DNA from: Actinospineispora eucalypti
GTDB taxonomy: Bacteria > Actinomycetota > Actinomycetes > Mycobacteriales > Pseudonocardiaceae
Length of the DNA: 64,000 nucleotides
Direction: 5' to 3'
Assembly: GCA_014208095.1 (NCBI GenBank)
Contig: JACHMT010000005.1
Location: 1,426,001-1,490,000, forward strand
The position numbers and the translations under genes are program-made. The notes beneath the pieces were generated by a model. It saw nothing but the letters and a program-made list of their open reading frames with translations, ran no database searches and was not told where the DNA came from. Positions 26,006 through 34,747 of the stretch are shown here, piece after piece; position 1 is the first letter of the stretch, and each line of letters opens with the position of its first letter.

Positions 26006-26272
26006 ATGATGGCGCTGGGCGTGATCTCCGAACGGGACCGGGTCTTCGGGACCGGGGCAGAGCTGGACGAGCAGCCGGCCGAGGACGTGATGAACCCCGA
26101 TGTGGCGTGGGTGTCGGCGAAGGACACGATCCGCGACGTCGCGGCCCGGATGGACGAGGCCGGTGTGCGACATCTGCCGGTGCGTGACCAACGGGGCACG
26201 GTAGTGGGCAGGGTCTCGGCACGGGACCTTCTGTCCGTTCTCGCCGACCCGGCAACGACCGAGACCGAGTAG
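26006..26272 (+). CDS. CBS-domain protein lacking most of its first CBS motif
   Basis: 88 residues. It opens with ALGVISERDRVFGTGAELDEQPAEDVMNP, which is the end of a first CBS repeat (family form GILTERDVLR...VMTP), and then has one complete repeat VAWVSAKDTIRDVAARMDEAGVRHLPV...GRVSARDLLSVL. The first 45 or so residues of a normal Bateman pair are missing. AGGGGAGG lies just before ATG 26006, so the short form may still be made. It is followed after two bases by the MgtE-like gene. Confidence 0.65.
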   Translation: MMALGVISERDRVFGTGAELDEQPAEDVMNPDVAWVSAKDTIRDVAARMDEAGVRHLPVRDQRGTVVGRVSARDLLSVLADPATTETE

Positions 26273-26274
26273 CG

Positions 26275-27276
26275 GTGACCGCGCACGCCGGCCACGGGGC
26301 GGAGATACGGGAGCGGCACACCGACCTGCTCGAGACAGCGGCGGCGCACGCCTCGATGAGGGTGCCACTCACCACCGTTGAGAGCACGGTCGGCGAGGTA
26401 CTGGACGGCATGCGTGGACGGAGCTTCGACACCGCCGCGATCGCCGCCGTGATCGACGGCGACATTCTGTGTGGAGTGATCGCCCTGGAGCAGGCCCTCG
26501 CCCGGCCCCCGGCGACCCCGGTTGCCGAGGTCATGGACGCGCATCCACCGACAGTGGCGCCCGGTGTCGACCAGGAGCGCGCGGCATGGCGGGCGGTGCG
26601 GCACGGGGTGGCGGCGTTGGCAGTGGTCGACGCCGACGGCCGGTTCCGCGGCGTGATCCCGCCGCGACGCCTGCTGGCGGTGCTTCTCGCCGAGCACGAC
26701 GAGGACATCGCGCGGCTCGGGGGCTACCTGCGCTCGACCGAAGCGGCGAGCACGGCGGCCACCGAGGGAGTCGCACACCGGCTGTGGCATCGGCTGCCCT
26801 GGCTGGCGCTCGGGCTGGCCGGCGCGTTCCTGGCCGCGGTGATCGTAGGCTCGTTCGAACAGCAGCTGGAACGCCAGGTGGTGCTCGCGTTCTTCCTTCC
26901 CGGTGTGGTGTACCTGGCCGATGCCGTCGGCACGCAAACCGAGGCGGTGGTCATCCGGGGGTTGTCGGTGGGGGTGTCCATCTCACGGGTCGCGCGGCGG
27001 GAGGCAATCACCGGCCTGCTCCTCGGCGTGCTCTTCGCTCTTGTCAGCTATCCGATCGTGTTGCTGATCTGGGCCGAGCCGCCGGTGGCCGCGACCGTGG
27101 CGGTGGCGCTGTTCGCGGCCTCGTCGATCGCCACGGTCATTGCGATGGTTCTGCCGTGGGCGTTGCAGCGGATGGGCCGAGACCCGGCGTTCGGGTCCGG
27201 ACCGTTGGCCACCGTGGTACAGGACCTGCTGTCCATCGCGATCTACTTCGCTACCGCTACCGCGATCGCCGTGTGA
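26275..27276 (+). CDS. MgtE-like divalent-cation transporter without the N domain
   Basis: 333 residues. Residues 30-145 contain a degenerate CBS pair (DGDILCGVIALEQ; VAEVMDAHPPTVAPGVDQE; DADGRFRGVIPPRRLLAVLL). Residues 170-333 hold five hydrophobic helices of the MgtE channel domain, including FFLPGVVYLADAVGTQTEAVVIRGLSVG, the family P-x(4)-G-N-x-G-T-Q-type pore segment, and GSGPLATVVQDLLSIAIYF near the end, where the family has GPPATTLQDL/DP(A). It probably carries Mg2+ inward, gated by nucleotide or cation at the CBS part. GTG 26275 lies two bases after the CBS gene stop. Confidence 0.8.
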   Translation: MTAHAGHGAEIRERHTDLLETAAAHASMRVPLTTVESTVGEVLDGMRGRSFDTAAIAAVIDGDILCGVIALEQALARPPATPVAEVMDAHPPTVAPGVDQERAAWRAVRHGVAALAVVDADGRFRGVIPPRRLLAVLLAEHDEDIARLGGYLRSTEAASTAATEGVAHRLWHRLPWLALGLAGAFLAAVIVGSFEQQLERQVVLAFFLPGVVYLADAVGTQTEAVVIRGLSVGVSISRVARREAITGLLLGVLFALVSYPIVLLIWAEPPVAATVAVALFAASSIATVIAMVLPWALQRMGRDPAFGSGPLATVVQDLLSIAIYFATATAIAV

Positions 27277-27378
27277 CCGCGTCCTGGGCCTCTGACACGC
27301 AGACCGCGACGACCGCGGTCAGGACCAGCAGCTCGATCGGGCCAGCCGAGACCAGCCGGCACGGATGGATGCCACTTT

Positions 27379-27415
27379 GGGGTCGAATGACCCCATGGTC
27401 GGGGCACTCGGCCCC
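27379..27415 (+). promoter_or_regulatory. putative tandem Dos boxes before the DUF6292-like gene
   Basis: GGGGTCGAATGACCCC (27379-27394) and GGGGCACTCGGCCCC (27401-27415) both fit GGG-N-C-N4-G-N-CCC, with starts 21-22 bp apart. They lie 73 bases before ATG 27488, comparable to the 70-71 base gaps at two other promoters of the island. Confidence 0.6.
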
Positions 27416-27487
27416 CCGCGCCGACCTACCCGATTGCCACACCATCACTTCTGATAGGGGACGTATCGAAGAAGCGAGGTGGGTTTC

Positions 27488-28012
27488 ATGCTGACGTGTG
27501 CGGACATCCCTGCCCCATCGGCTCAGTGTTCTCCCGAGCTCGCGCGACTCGACGACCGCGCGCTGTTGCGCGGCTACCTGTTGGCGGTGGTCGGTCGACT
27601 CGACGAGCGCGGCATCCCGGTTCGCGCCGTGCGGACGGATGACTCCGTTCCCGGCCCGTTGGCTGGTGCCATCATCCTCGATGAGGTGTGCGCGCCACCG
27701 CACGTCTGGACACCGACCGGGCTGCGTTGGAGTGTGGACGTGGGCTGGTCGGCCCTGCTGGCCCGCGTCGGCGACGAAACGCTCGGTAGCGTGGTCCGCT
27801 ACCTGCCCTCCATGCTGTCCGTGCCGTCGCCTCGCAGCGTCGCGCATTTCGTAGTAGCACTCCGCGCCGACCCCGACACCGGCTGGGCCTCGGCGACCCC
27901 GTGCCGGCACAAGATCATCGATCGGCGTGTGCTGAACATGCAACTTGCGCCCTTCGTCGATCGCGAACCGACCTCGGGGGCCACGCACAGCGGCGTTGAT
28001 CGCTGCTCGTAG
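27488..28012 (+). CDS. DUF6292-like protein
   Basis: 174 residues. The middle resembles DUF6292 proteins of Pseudonocardiales: LLRGYLLAVVGRLDERGIPV, AGAIILDE, LRWSVDVGWSALLARVGDETL, VRYLPSMLSVPSPRSVAHFVVALR. The family has no known function and is soluble. ATG 27488 has GAGG upstream; an in-frame GTG at 27479 would add three residues. Its tandem boxes suggest membership of the dormancy regulon. Confidence 0.6.
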   Translation: MLTCADIPAPSAQCSPELARLDDRALLRGYLLAVVGRLDERGIPVRAVRTDDSVPGPLAGAIILDEVCAPPHVWTPTGLRWSVDVGWSALLARVGDETLGSVVRYLPSMLSVPSPRSVAHFVVALRADPDTGWASATPCRHKIIDRRVLNMQLAPFVDREPTSGATHSGVDRCS

Positions 28013-28099
28013 AAATCCGCGGTCTTTCCGGAGATCTCGGCCGGAGCATTTACGTGTCAATCCGAGCTGTTCTCAATACTGTGTTGATTGGAGTGAACG

Positions 28100-28612
28100 A
28101 TGACAAAAAGAATCGTAGTAGGTGTCGACGGTTCAGTCGGGTCGAAGGCTGCCTTGGAGTACGCATTCGACGAGGCCTCGCGACGCGATGCCTCGGTCTA
28201 CGTGATCACCGTCTTTCAGTCGGCCGGAATGTTCGGCGCACATTACGGAATGCCCATCTCGATCTCCGAAGAGGACACCGCGGGGCAAATTCGGTGTCAG
28301 ATCCAGGCGTTGATCGACGAGCTGCTGGTGGGCCGGCAAACAAAGCCCGAGGTGCGGTTGTCCGTCCGCACCGGATGGTCACCGGCACAGATTCTGGCCC
28401 GTGAGGCCGAAGCGGCGGAACTGCTGGTGGTCGGACATCGCGGGCTCGGTGGTTTCAGTAGCGCGCTTCTCGGCTCGGTGAGCCTTCAATGCGTGCTGCA
28501 CGCGTCGTGCCCGGTTGTTGTGGTCCGGCTACCCCGGGCTCGTGCCCTTGAGGCCGAGAAGGACCGTCTTCCCGCGACGGAGGCCGTGCCGGGGTACGCC
28601 GCGTCGGGCTGA
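28100..28612 (+). CDS. universal stress protein, single UspA domain
   Basis: 170 residues: RIVVGVDGSVGSKAALEYAFDEA at the start and VVGHRGLGGFSSALLGSVSLQCV for ATP binding (G-x2-G-x9-G-S). Unlike the tandem-domain Usp at 24737 it resembles the short UspA type. GGAGTG lies upstream of ATG 28100, and the leader (28013-28099) is A/T-rich for this region, with no Dos-type box that I can see. Confidence 0.88.
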   Translation: MTKRIVVGVDGSVGSKAALEYAFDEASRRDASVYVITVFQSAGMFGAHYGMPISISEEDTAGQIRCQIQALIDELLVGRQTKPEVRLSVRTGWSPAQILAREAEAAELLVVGHRGLGGFSSALLGSVSLQCVLHASCPVVVVRLPRARALEAEKDRLPATEAVPGYAASG

Positions 28613-28680
28613 CTCAGGACCGTGGGAATGGCGCGCGAGGTCGCGCTACGCCCACAAGCCGGGGACCATGCGCGCCTGGA

Positions 28681-28694
28681 CAGGGGCTGGTCCC
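28681..28694 (+). promoter_or_regulatory. possible half Dos box in the gap before the SHOCT gene
   Basis: CAGGGGCTGGTCCC has a perfect right half TGGTCCC but a displaced left half; GGGACC also occurs at 28662. The 220-base gap 28613-28832 otherwise shows no gene. Confidence 0.25.
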
Positions 28695-28832
28695 CGCACG
28701 GACGTTCGCGGTGGGCCGATCGGTCATCGCTGAGAGGCCTAACGCCTCTGGGGAGTCGGGGGCCCGAGCGACAGATTCGAAGCGCGGACCGGGGTCATGA
28801 GACGCCGGCGCGACCCGAGAGTGGTGATCAAA

Positions 28833-29087
28833 ATGATGTGGGGCTACGGCAGCGGGTGGGGATGGCTCGGCATGGGTGTCGGGATGACCCTGTTCTGGGC
28901 GTTGGTCATCCTTGGTGTGATCTTCCTGGCGCGCTACCTCGGTGGCGCTCGTGACCGGCGCGATTTCGGGATCAACGGTGGACGGAGCGACGCCGAGCGG
29001 ATCTTGGCGAACCGGTTCGCCCGGGGTGAGATCGATGAGGAGGAGTACCGGAAGCGGCGTGAGCTGATCCGGGGCGGCGGGAGGTGA
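28833..29087 (+). CDS. SHOCT-domain small membrane protein
   Basis: 84 residues: MMWGYGSGWGWLGMGVGM then a helix LFWALVILGVIFLARYLGG, a charged linker, and the SHOCT module DAERILANRFARGEIDEEEYRKRRELI at the C-terminus. SHOCT domains are short oligomerisation or membrane-anchoring modules. An upstream in-frame ATG at 28797 would add 12 basic residues. The DUF305 gene follows closely; the same pairing (Gly/Trp-rich SHOCT plus DUF305) is common in actinobacteria. Confidence 0.8.
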   Translation: MMWGYGSGWGWLGMGVGMTLFWALVILGVIFLARYLGGARDRRDFGINGGRSDAERILANRFARGEIDEEEYRKRRELIRGGGR

Positions 29088-29092
29088 CCGCG

Positions 29093-29603
29093 GTGACCCG
29101 TCGACGACAGATTCTGCTGTTCGCGGCGCCCGGCGTCCGCGCGCCAGCTGGCAGGCTCGGGCCGCGCGGAGATGCGCGCACTGGGGGAGTCGATCGTGAC
29201 GACGCAGAGCGCTGAGATCGGCAAGATGAACGCATGGCTTGCCCAGTGGTACCCGGGGCGGCCCACCACGGTCGACTACCGGCCCATGATGCGCGATCTG
29301 TCCGGGCTGACGGGCGATGCGCTCGACGAGACATTCCTGCGCGACATGATCCCGCACCACATGGCCGCGGTGATGATGTCGCAGCGGATGCTCGTCCAGG
29401 GCCGCGCCGAGCATCGGGAGGTCGCGGACTTCGCCCGCACGGTGCGCGACACGCAACATGGCGAGATCTTTCAGATGAACGGCTACCTGGCCGACTGGTT
29501 CGGCGGAGACTGGCCGATGCCCTACGGAGCGCACCCGGCAGGCGGAGGGGCGCCGTGCACCGGCGGCGCCCCTTGGGGACCGGGCGGAATGATGGGGCGA
29601 TAG
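29093..29603 (+). pseudogene. DUF305 protein, first half deleted and frame broken
   Basis: GTG 29093 begins TRRRQILLFAA, a typical signal-peptide start, but that frame is lost after about 15 codons. From about 29139, in another frame, the sequence is RQLAGSGRAEMRALGESIV, the end of the first DUF305 helical pair. It continues intact through LRDMIPHHMAAVMMSQRML to a Gly/Pro-rich end at 29603. DUF305 is a ferritin-like exported fold with two H-H motifs (M-I-P-H-H), and here the first is missing. A shortened cytoplasmic product from ATG 29172 (GGAG upstream, 143 residues) remains possible. Confidence 0.65.
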
Positions 29604-29698
29604 CGGCGAAACGCTCCAGGCGGGCATAAGCGGCGACCCGCAGCTGGGCCGGGCCGGGTCCACCGGCTCGGCCCCGCGTCATTGTCGTCAGAGATGTG

Positions 29699-30580
29699 TC
29701 AATTCGGGGCGGTGCCGGATGACTGGCCTCGCTCGGCTCGTGCGCAGGTGCGCAGGATGACTCTGGCCGCCATTTCCGGATCGTCGCTCATCGCCATGTG
29801 GCCACAGCCGGGGAGCCGGGCGAACTCCGCGCCTTGCAGCCGATGTTGGGCGTTGACCATTTGGCGTGGGGAGAGCAGTTTGTCCCGTTCTCCCCACGCC
29901 ACGGTGAGTGGCACGAGTGGTTTGGGGTCGCTCTTCCACTGGAACTGGCGGGCGCTGGCCATGGCTTCGTCGAACGCCGGCGCGTCGCGCATGGCGGTGA
30001 GGTTGGCGAGCGCTTCCGCGGGTTCCATGCGCTTGGGATGTGCGCAGAGCCGGGAGATGAGCAGGTTGCGAACCAGGGGGATCTCAGCCAGTGGTGGGTC
30101 GGTGGCCAAGGAAGCCCGGGCCGCCATCCGGAACAGCCGTAGCTGGGTGATCACCCACCAGCGCTGCCTGGGTGTCCAGAACCCGGTCGGCGCGATTGCG
30201 GTCGCGGAGGACACGATCCCCGTGGTGGCCGCGCCGATGGCGAGCATTCCGCCGAGTCCGCTGCCGGCGACGTGCGGCTGGCTGACCTCGAGGTGATCGA
30301 AGATCCGCTTGAGTGATCGGATGCCGAAGGCGCGGATGCCGTCCTCGGTGGTGGTTGGAGGGATGGGGGCACGTCCGAACCGGGGTAGATCGACCGCGAT
30401 GACGTCGTGGCGTTCGGAGAGTTGGTCGATCACCGGCCGCCAGACTTGCCACCGCTGCCCAAGGTTGTGCAGCAGCACCAAGGGCGTACCGGTGCCCCGC
30501 CGACAGTAGTTGGACTCGACCGCACCCCGGCCCTGCGCACGCGCCCACCGGTGCGGCGTTCCTGGCCCGGGCTCGCTCAC
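29699..30580 (-). CDS. alpha/beta-hydrolase-fold protein with an altered nucleophile elbow
   Basis: 293 residues with the alpha/beta-hydrolase layout: GTGTPLVLLHNLGQRWQVWRPV (oxyanion-hole strand), HDVIAVDLPRFGRA, elbow VAGSGLGGMLAIG, LTVAWGERDKLLSPRQ (acid) and LPGCGHMAMSDDPE (His). In the elbow the usual G-H-S-x-G-G becomes G-S-G-x-G-G, so the nucleophile position is Gly and the Ser is one residue early. It may be non-catalytic or use another group. GTG 30580 overlaps the TetR stop (GTGA), so it is coupled to the regulator and probably controlled by it. Confidence 0.75.
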   Translation of the reverse strand: MSEPGPGTPHRWARAQGRGAVESNYCRRGTGTPLVLLHNLGQRWQVWRPVIDQLSERHDVIAVDLPRFGRAPIPPTTTEDGIRAFGIRSLKRIFDHLEVSQPHVAGSGLGGMLAIGAATTGIVSSATAIAPTGFWTPRQRWWVITQLRLFRMAARASLATDPPLAEIPLVRNLLISRLCAHPKRMEPAEALANLTAMRDAPAFDEAMASARQFQWKSDPKPLVPLTVAWGERDKLLSPRQMVNAQHRLQGAEFARLPGCGHMAMSDDPEMAARVILRTCARAERGQSSGTAPN

Positions 30581-31200
30581 CGCCGTGCCACCGGGTTCAC
30601 CGTGCGGACGATTGTCTCGAGCAGTTGGCGGATCTCGGTGAAGGGCATCAGCCCGGCGCCGGCGGCGACCATGGCCCCGGCGAACGCGAGCCGGATGGTG
30701 GTGCGGGCGTTCTCGGTGAGCTTGTCGCGGCAGACCTGTTCGAACTGCTGGTCGAAGTGTTGAGAGAACAGCTCGCGGACCCGTGCGGTGTCCGGGTCGT
30801 CGCCGAGGAACACGCAACGGAGTGTGGCCTGCATCTGTGGATCGGCGGCGATGACGGCGGCGTAGCCGTGTAGGAACTCGGGCAGCCGCTGCTCGATGGG
30901 CCGGCTGTCGCCCGTGTCGATCGGCGGCAGGTCCCGCAGGTGGCGCAAAAGCACCGAGGCCAGCAGGTGCTCCTTGGAGGAGAAGACCTTGTAGGCGGTC
31001 GCCGGGGAGATGCCGGCCCGGGCCGCCACCAGCCGCACGGTCAGTGCCGCCGGCCCGGAGGCCCGCAGCTCGGCCGCCGCCGCATCGAGCAGGCGCTCGG
31101 TGGTCGGTTCGCGGACGCCGAACCTGCGCGGGATTGGACTGGCCACACCCCTCAACGTAAGGGACCTTCCCGACCGCCCCACGAGCGGGGGGACACCCAT
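30577..31200 (-). CDS. TetR-family transcriptional regulator
   Basis: About 207 residues; the N-terminal helix-turn-helix is TTERLLDAAAAELRASGPAALTVRLVAARAGISPATAYKVFSSKEHLLASVL. The ligand-binding half is helical and unspecific. ATG 31200 is used here, but GTG 31146 would also give a complete DNA-binding domain and leave more room for a promoter. A perfect 14-bp palindrome at 31214-31227 lies just upstream, between this gene and the divergent GMC oxidoreductase, and is its likely operator. Confidence 0.85.
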   Translation of the reverse strand: MGVPPLVGRSGRSLTLRGVASPIPRRFGVREPTTERLLDAAAAELRASGPAALTVRLVAARAGISPATAYKVFSSKEHLLASVLLRHLRDLPPIDTGDSRPIEQRLPEFLHGYAAVIAADPQMQATLRCVFLGDDPDTARVRELFSQHFDQQFEQVCRDKLTENARTTIRLAFAGAMVAAGAGLMPFTEIRQLLETIVRTVNPVARR

Positions 31201-31213
31201 GTGAACAGTCGAA

Positions 31214-31227
31214 TAGACAACTGTCTA
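31214..31227. promoter_or_regulatory. palindromic operator, probably for the TetR regulator
   Basis: TAGACAACTGTCTA has perfect 6-bp arms around AC. It is the only clear palindrome in the divergent region between the TetR gene and the oxidase gene, and it sits within 15 bases of the annotated TetR start. Confidence 0.6.
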
Positions 31228-31299
31228 CAGTTCGGCACCCACACCAGGTGTGAGCGACACGGCACACCGCGTGCCGATCGCGGACGGAAGGGGAGGCCC

Positions 31300-32943
31300 A
31301 TGGCCACAATCGGTCGCCGCTCACTGCTCACCGGCGCGGTCGCGGCCGCCGGCCTGTCCGTGCTCGGCGCGCGGCTCGGCGCGAGCGTCCGGCGGGTGGC
31401 GCTGACCCGCGAGGAGCACCGGGTGGTGGTGATCGGGTCGGGTTTCGGCGGCGGGGTGACCGCCCTGCGGTTCGCCCAGGCCGGGGTGCCCGTGCTGGTG
31501 CTCGAGCGGGGCATCCGCTGGCCGACCGGCCCGAACGCGGACACCTTCCCGCGTCCCACCAGCTCACCGGACAAGCGGATCTTCTGGCTCAACTCGGTGG
31601 CCGAGCCGCTGGACGGTGTGCTCGACCCGGTGTCCGCGCTGCTGGGCCGGGCGGCCGGGCCACACGCCGGCCTGGTGCGGCTGCCGGAGCTTCCGGTCGG
31701 CCGCTACACCGGGCTGCTGGAGCGCGTGGCCGGCGACGGCATGGACATCATGTGCGCCGCCGGCGTCGGCGGGGGCTCGCTGATCTACCAGGGCATGACC
31801 CTGCAGCCCTCCGCCGAGGTCTTCCACGCCACCATGCCTGAGCAGCTGGACTACGCCCGGATGGACCGGGTGCACTACCCCCGGGTCGCGCGGATGCTGC
31901 GCATCGCCGTGGCACCGGATGAGCTGATCGCCAGCAAGACCTACGCCGCCGCGCGGGCGTTCGCCCGGCACACCACGGACGCCGGCTTCCGGGTGGAGAA
32001 GATCCCCATGCCGATCGACTGGAGCTTCGCGCTGCGCGAGCTCAAGGGCGAGATGAAGCCCTCCTACACCAACGGCGACTGCGCCCTCGGGGTGAACAAC
32101 GGCGGCAAGCACTCGGTGGACGTCACCTACCTCGCCCAGGCCGAAGCCACCGGCCGCGTGCGCGTGGCCACCCTGCACAACGTCACCGACGTGGTCCGGG
32201 CCCGCGACGGCCGCTGGGAGATACACGTCGACCGGATCGCCACCGACGGCACGGTGCTGGAGCAGAAGATCATCACCGCCAAGGCGCTGGTCATGGCGGC
32301 CGGCACCGCGAACACCTGCCGCCTGCTCATCCGCGCCGCCACGCTCGGCACCATTCCCGACCTGCCCGACGGGCTCGGCGAGAACTGGGGAACCAACGGC
32401 GACCGGATCTGCACCTGGACCAACGCCGTCGACGACTTCGGCACCCCGCAGGGCGGGCCGGTGGTCTACGGCAGCAAGGACTGGGCGGACCCCGCCACCG
32501 CGAACACCATCATCCAGGCCTCCCTGCCCCCGCTGCCCAACCTGCGCACCACCATGATCGTCGGCTACGGGGTCAGCAGCGGCCGGGGCCGCTTCGCCTG
32601 GGACCCGGTACGCGGCGAAGCCGTGCTGCACTGGCCCCGGGACGCCGACGGCACGCTGACCCGCCGGATCGGCGAACGCATGCGGCACATCACCGGCCCG
32701 GGATCGGTCGTCCTGGACACCACCACCGTGGCCCCCACCACCTGGCATCCGTTGGGAGGGGCATCCATGGGCCGGGTGTGCGACCTGGCCGGCCGGGTCC
32801 AGGGGCAACGAGGCCTCTACGTCCTCGACGGCGCCCTACTGCCCGGCACGGCCGCCGCATGCAACCCGTCCATGACCATCGCCGCCGTCGCCGAACGAGC
32901 CACCGACGAGCTCACCGAACACGACGTCGACCACGTCTTCTGA
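31300..32943 (+). CDS. GMC oxidoreductase, cholesterol-oxidase-like, Tat-exported
   Basis: 547 residues. It starts with a twin-arginine signal (GRRSLLTGAVAAAGLSVLGA), then the FAD loop VVVIGSGFGGGVTALRFAQAG near residue 42, AGVGGGSLIYQGMTLQPSAE near 155, MAAGTANTCRLLIRA near 332 (the region of the active-site Glu in cholesterol oxidase), and the C-terminal HPLGGASMG and YVLDGALLPGTAAACNPSMTIAA blocks. Class I cholesterol oxidases oxidise 3-beta-hydroxysteroids to 4-en-3-ones with release of H2O2; a steroid or other sterol-like alcohol is the expected substrate. GGAAGGGGAGG precedes ATG 31300. It is probably repressed by the divergent TetR protein. Confidence 0.85.
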   Translation: MATIGRRSLLTGAVAAAGLSVLGARLGASVRRVALTREEHRVVVIGSGFGGGVTALRFAQAGVPVLVLERGIRWPTGPNADTFPRPTSSPDKRIFWLNSVAEPLDGVLDPVSALLGRAAGPHAGLVRLPELPVGRYTGLLERVAGDGMDIMCAAGVGGGSLIYQGMTLQPSAEVFHATMPEQLDYARMDRVHYPRVARMLRIAVAPDELIASKTYAAARAFARHTTDAGFRVEKIPMPIDWSFALRELKGEMKPSYTNGDCALGVNNGGKHSVDVTYLAQAEATGRVRVATLHNVTDVVRARDGRWEIHVDRIATDGTVLEQKIITAKALVMAAGTANTCRLLIRAATLGTIPDLPDGLGENWGTNGDRICTWTNAVDDFGTPQGGPVVYGSKDWADPATANTIIQASLPPLPNLRTTMIVGYGVSSGRGRFAWDPVRGEAVLHWPRDADGTLTRRIGERMRHITGPGSVVLDTTTVAPTTWHPLGGASMGRVCDLAGRVQGQRGLYVLDGALLPGTAAACNPSMTIAAVAERATDELTEHDVDHVF

Positions 32944-33054
32944 AACGGTCCACGCCCGACGACACGCCGCGGATCGTGGGGCTGGTCGATCCGGCTGACC
33001 TGGGCTGTGGCTGTCACGGCCCGCGTCAACAGTCGTGCTGGGGCCGTTGGGTTG

Positions 33055-34518
33055 TTAGTCGCGGTCTGCGATGGCGGCTCCGACTTTGTCACGTTGCTCT
33101 TCGTGTGCGAGCGCGATGAGGGTGTTCTCGAGGTGGGGCGGCAGGTCTTTGATGTCGAGGTCGATGCCGGTGCGGTGTGAGTGTTCGATGAAGGTCAGGA
33201 GGGCTTTTGCTCCGGACAGGTCCATGTAGCTGACCTTGTGCAGGCTCAGGGACAGTTTCGAACCGAGGTTGCTCAGTGTGTGGAACACGCGGTCGACGGA
33301 CAGGAACGACAGGGGTCCTTCGATGCGGTAGGTGTCCGTGTCGTGCTGGACGATGACGGCCCGGTACTGGCGGGAGTTGATCGCGTGGATGAGCAGCGAC
33401 AGGGCGACACCGATGACGACGGCCACGGTCAGGTCGACGAGCACGGTGACGAGCATGGTCGTGAACATCACCGCGACGTCGCCTTTCGGTGAGGTGTGTG
33501 CTTTGCGCAGGCCGTCCCAGTCGAACATGCCGATCGCGGTGACGATCAGGATTCCCGACAGCACGGGCAGGGGGATGTACTGCACGATGTTGCCCAACCC
33601 GGTCACGAGGGCGAGGAGGATGACGCTGTGCGTGGCGGCCGACAGCGCGGTGCGGCCACCGCTCTTGACGTTGACCACGGAACGGACGGTTGCCCCGGCG
33701 CTGGCCAGACCGCCGAAGAGGCCGCTGGCGATGTTGCCGAGCCCCTGGCCGACCAGTTCCTTGTTGCTGCGGTGTCGGGTGCCGGTGATGTTGTCCATGA
33801 CGACCGAGGTCAGCAGCGAGTCGATCGAGCCGAGCAGCGCGATGCTCAGCGCGGGCAGCACAAGGGAGAGAATCAGCGAACCGCTGAGCTCGGGAATGGT
33901 GATCGTCGGAACTGACTCGGGGATGTGGCCGATGTAGTCGATGGCCGAGTTGAGCAGGACCGGTCCGATGCGTAGGTCGTGCAGCAGCGAGTCGGTGAGC
34001 TGCAGCGCCGCGGTAATGGCCACGAGCGCGACCAGGCTGGACGGAATTGATTTGAGCACGCGGGCGGACACGAGCATGAACACGATCGTGATGGCCACGA
34101 CCAGGAAGCTGTTCCGCACCTGGTCTATCTCGCCGAGGATGATGATCAGAGCGATTCCGCCCATGAACCCGGAGATCACCGGGTGGGGTATGTAGCGGAT
34201 GAGTGCTCCGACTCGGCACAGCCCGAACAGGATCTGGAACAGGCCGGCCATGATGAACGCGACGAATCCGGCTTCGAGTCCGTGCGCGGCGATCACTCCG
34301 GTGGCCACGACGGTGATGGGGCCGGTGGGGCCGGTCACTTGGGCTGGTGTGCCGCCGAAGATCGCGGCGAACAGCCCGGCGAAGATCGCTCCGTACAGTC
34401 CGATGAGGGCGCCGTCGGAGGTGCCGGTCGCGGTGATGCCGAAGGCGATCGCCAACGGCAGGGCCACGATCGCCACGGTCAGGCCGGAGAGAACTTCGTT
34501 GGACATGCGTCGGAGCAT
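33055..34518 (-). CDS. SulP-family anion transporter with STAS domain
   Basis: 487 residues. About 11-12 helices, with the SulP N-terminus VLSGLTVAIVALPLAIAFGI, GLYGAIFAGLFAAIFGGTPAQVTGPTGPITVV and HPVISGFMGGIALIIILG. The last 110 residues are a STAS domain (YRIEGPLSFLSVDRVF...VSYMDLSGAKALLTFIE). Bacterial SulP proteins carry sulfate, bicarbonate or dicarboxylates; the GPTGP region and length resemble the bicarbonate/sulfate group, but substrate is open. ATG 34518 has GAGG upstream. Convergent with the GMC gene. Confidence 0.88.
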   Translation of the reverse strand: MLRRMSNEVLSGLTVAIVALPLAIAFGITATGTSDGALIGLYGAIFAGLFAAIFGGTPAQVTGPTGPITVVATGVIAAHGLEAGFVAFIMAGLFQILFGLCRVGALIRYIPHPVISGFMGGIALIIILGEIDQVRNSFLVVAITIVFMLVSARVLKSIPSSLVALVAITAALQLTDSLLHDLRIGPVLLNSAIDYIGHIPESVPTITIPELSGSLILSLVLPALSIALLGSIDSLLTSVVMDNITGTRHRSNKELVGQGLGNIASGLFGGLASAGATVRSVVNVKSGGRTALSAATHSVILLALVTGLGNIVQYIPLPVLSGILIVTAIGMFDWDGLRKAHTSPKGDVAVMFTTMLVTVLVDLTVAVVIGVALSLLIHAINSRQYRAVIVQHDTDTYRIEGPLSFLSVDRVFHTLSNLGSKLSLSLHKVSYMDLSGAKALLTFIEHSHRTGIDLDIKDLPPHLENTLIALAHEEQRDKVGAAIADRD

Positions 34519-34747
34519 GGGTCGGCGCCTCGTTTCACGGTGTTGCCTCGGCCCACCGTGAGCCGAGCTGCCGACCAGACTTCCCGGCGCTCCTACCCGT
34601 CAAGATCCCGTAAAGATTGCACCGGGGCAAGGTCGAGAACTCCGACGAGCGCAGCGGAGCCTCCCCACCACGGTGTTCTCGGCACGACTGTGCCTGACCT
34701 CACCCGAGGGCGCCGCCGCGCTGGAGAGGCGAAGGATGCCGCCAGGG
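34519..34747. other. gap between SulP start and the PEP-utilising enzyme
   Basis: 229 bases without a convincing gene. It contains the SulP promoter region; I see no repeat or hairpin that decides its function. Confidence 0.3.

Noticed and set aside
28659..28694. Second tandem Dos-box pair before the SHOCT gene
   Set aside because: The half-sites at 28662 and 28681 do not keep the 14-base core or the 22-bp offset, so I list only a weak single candidate.
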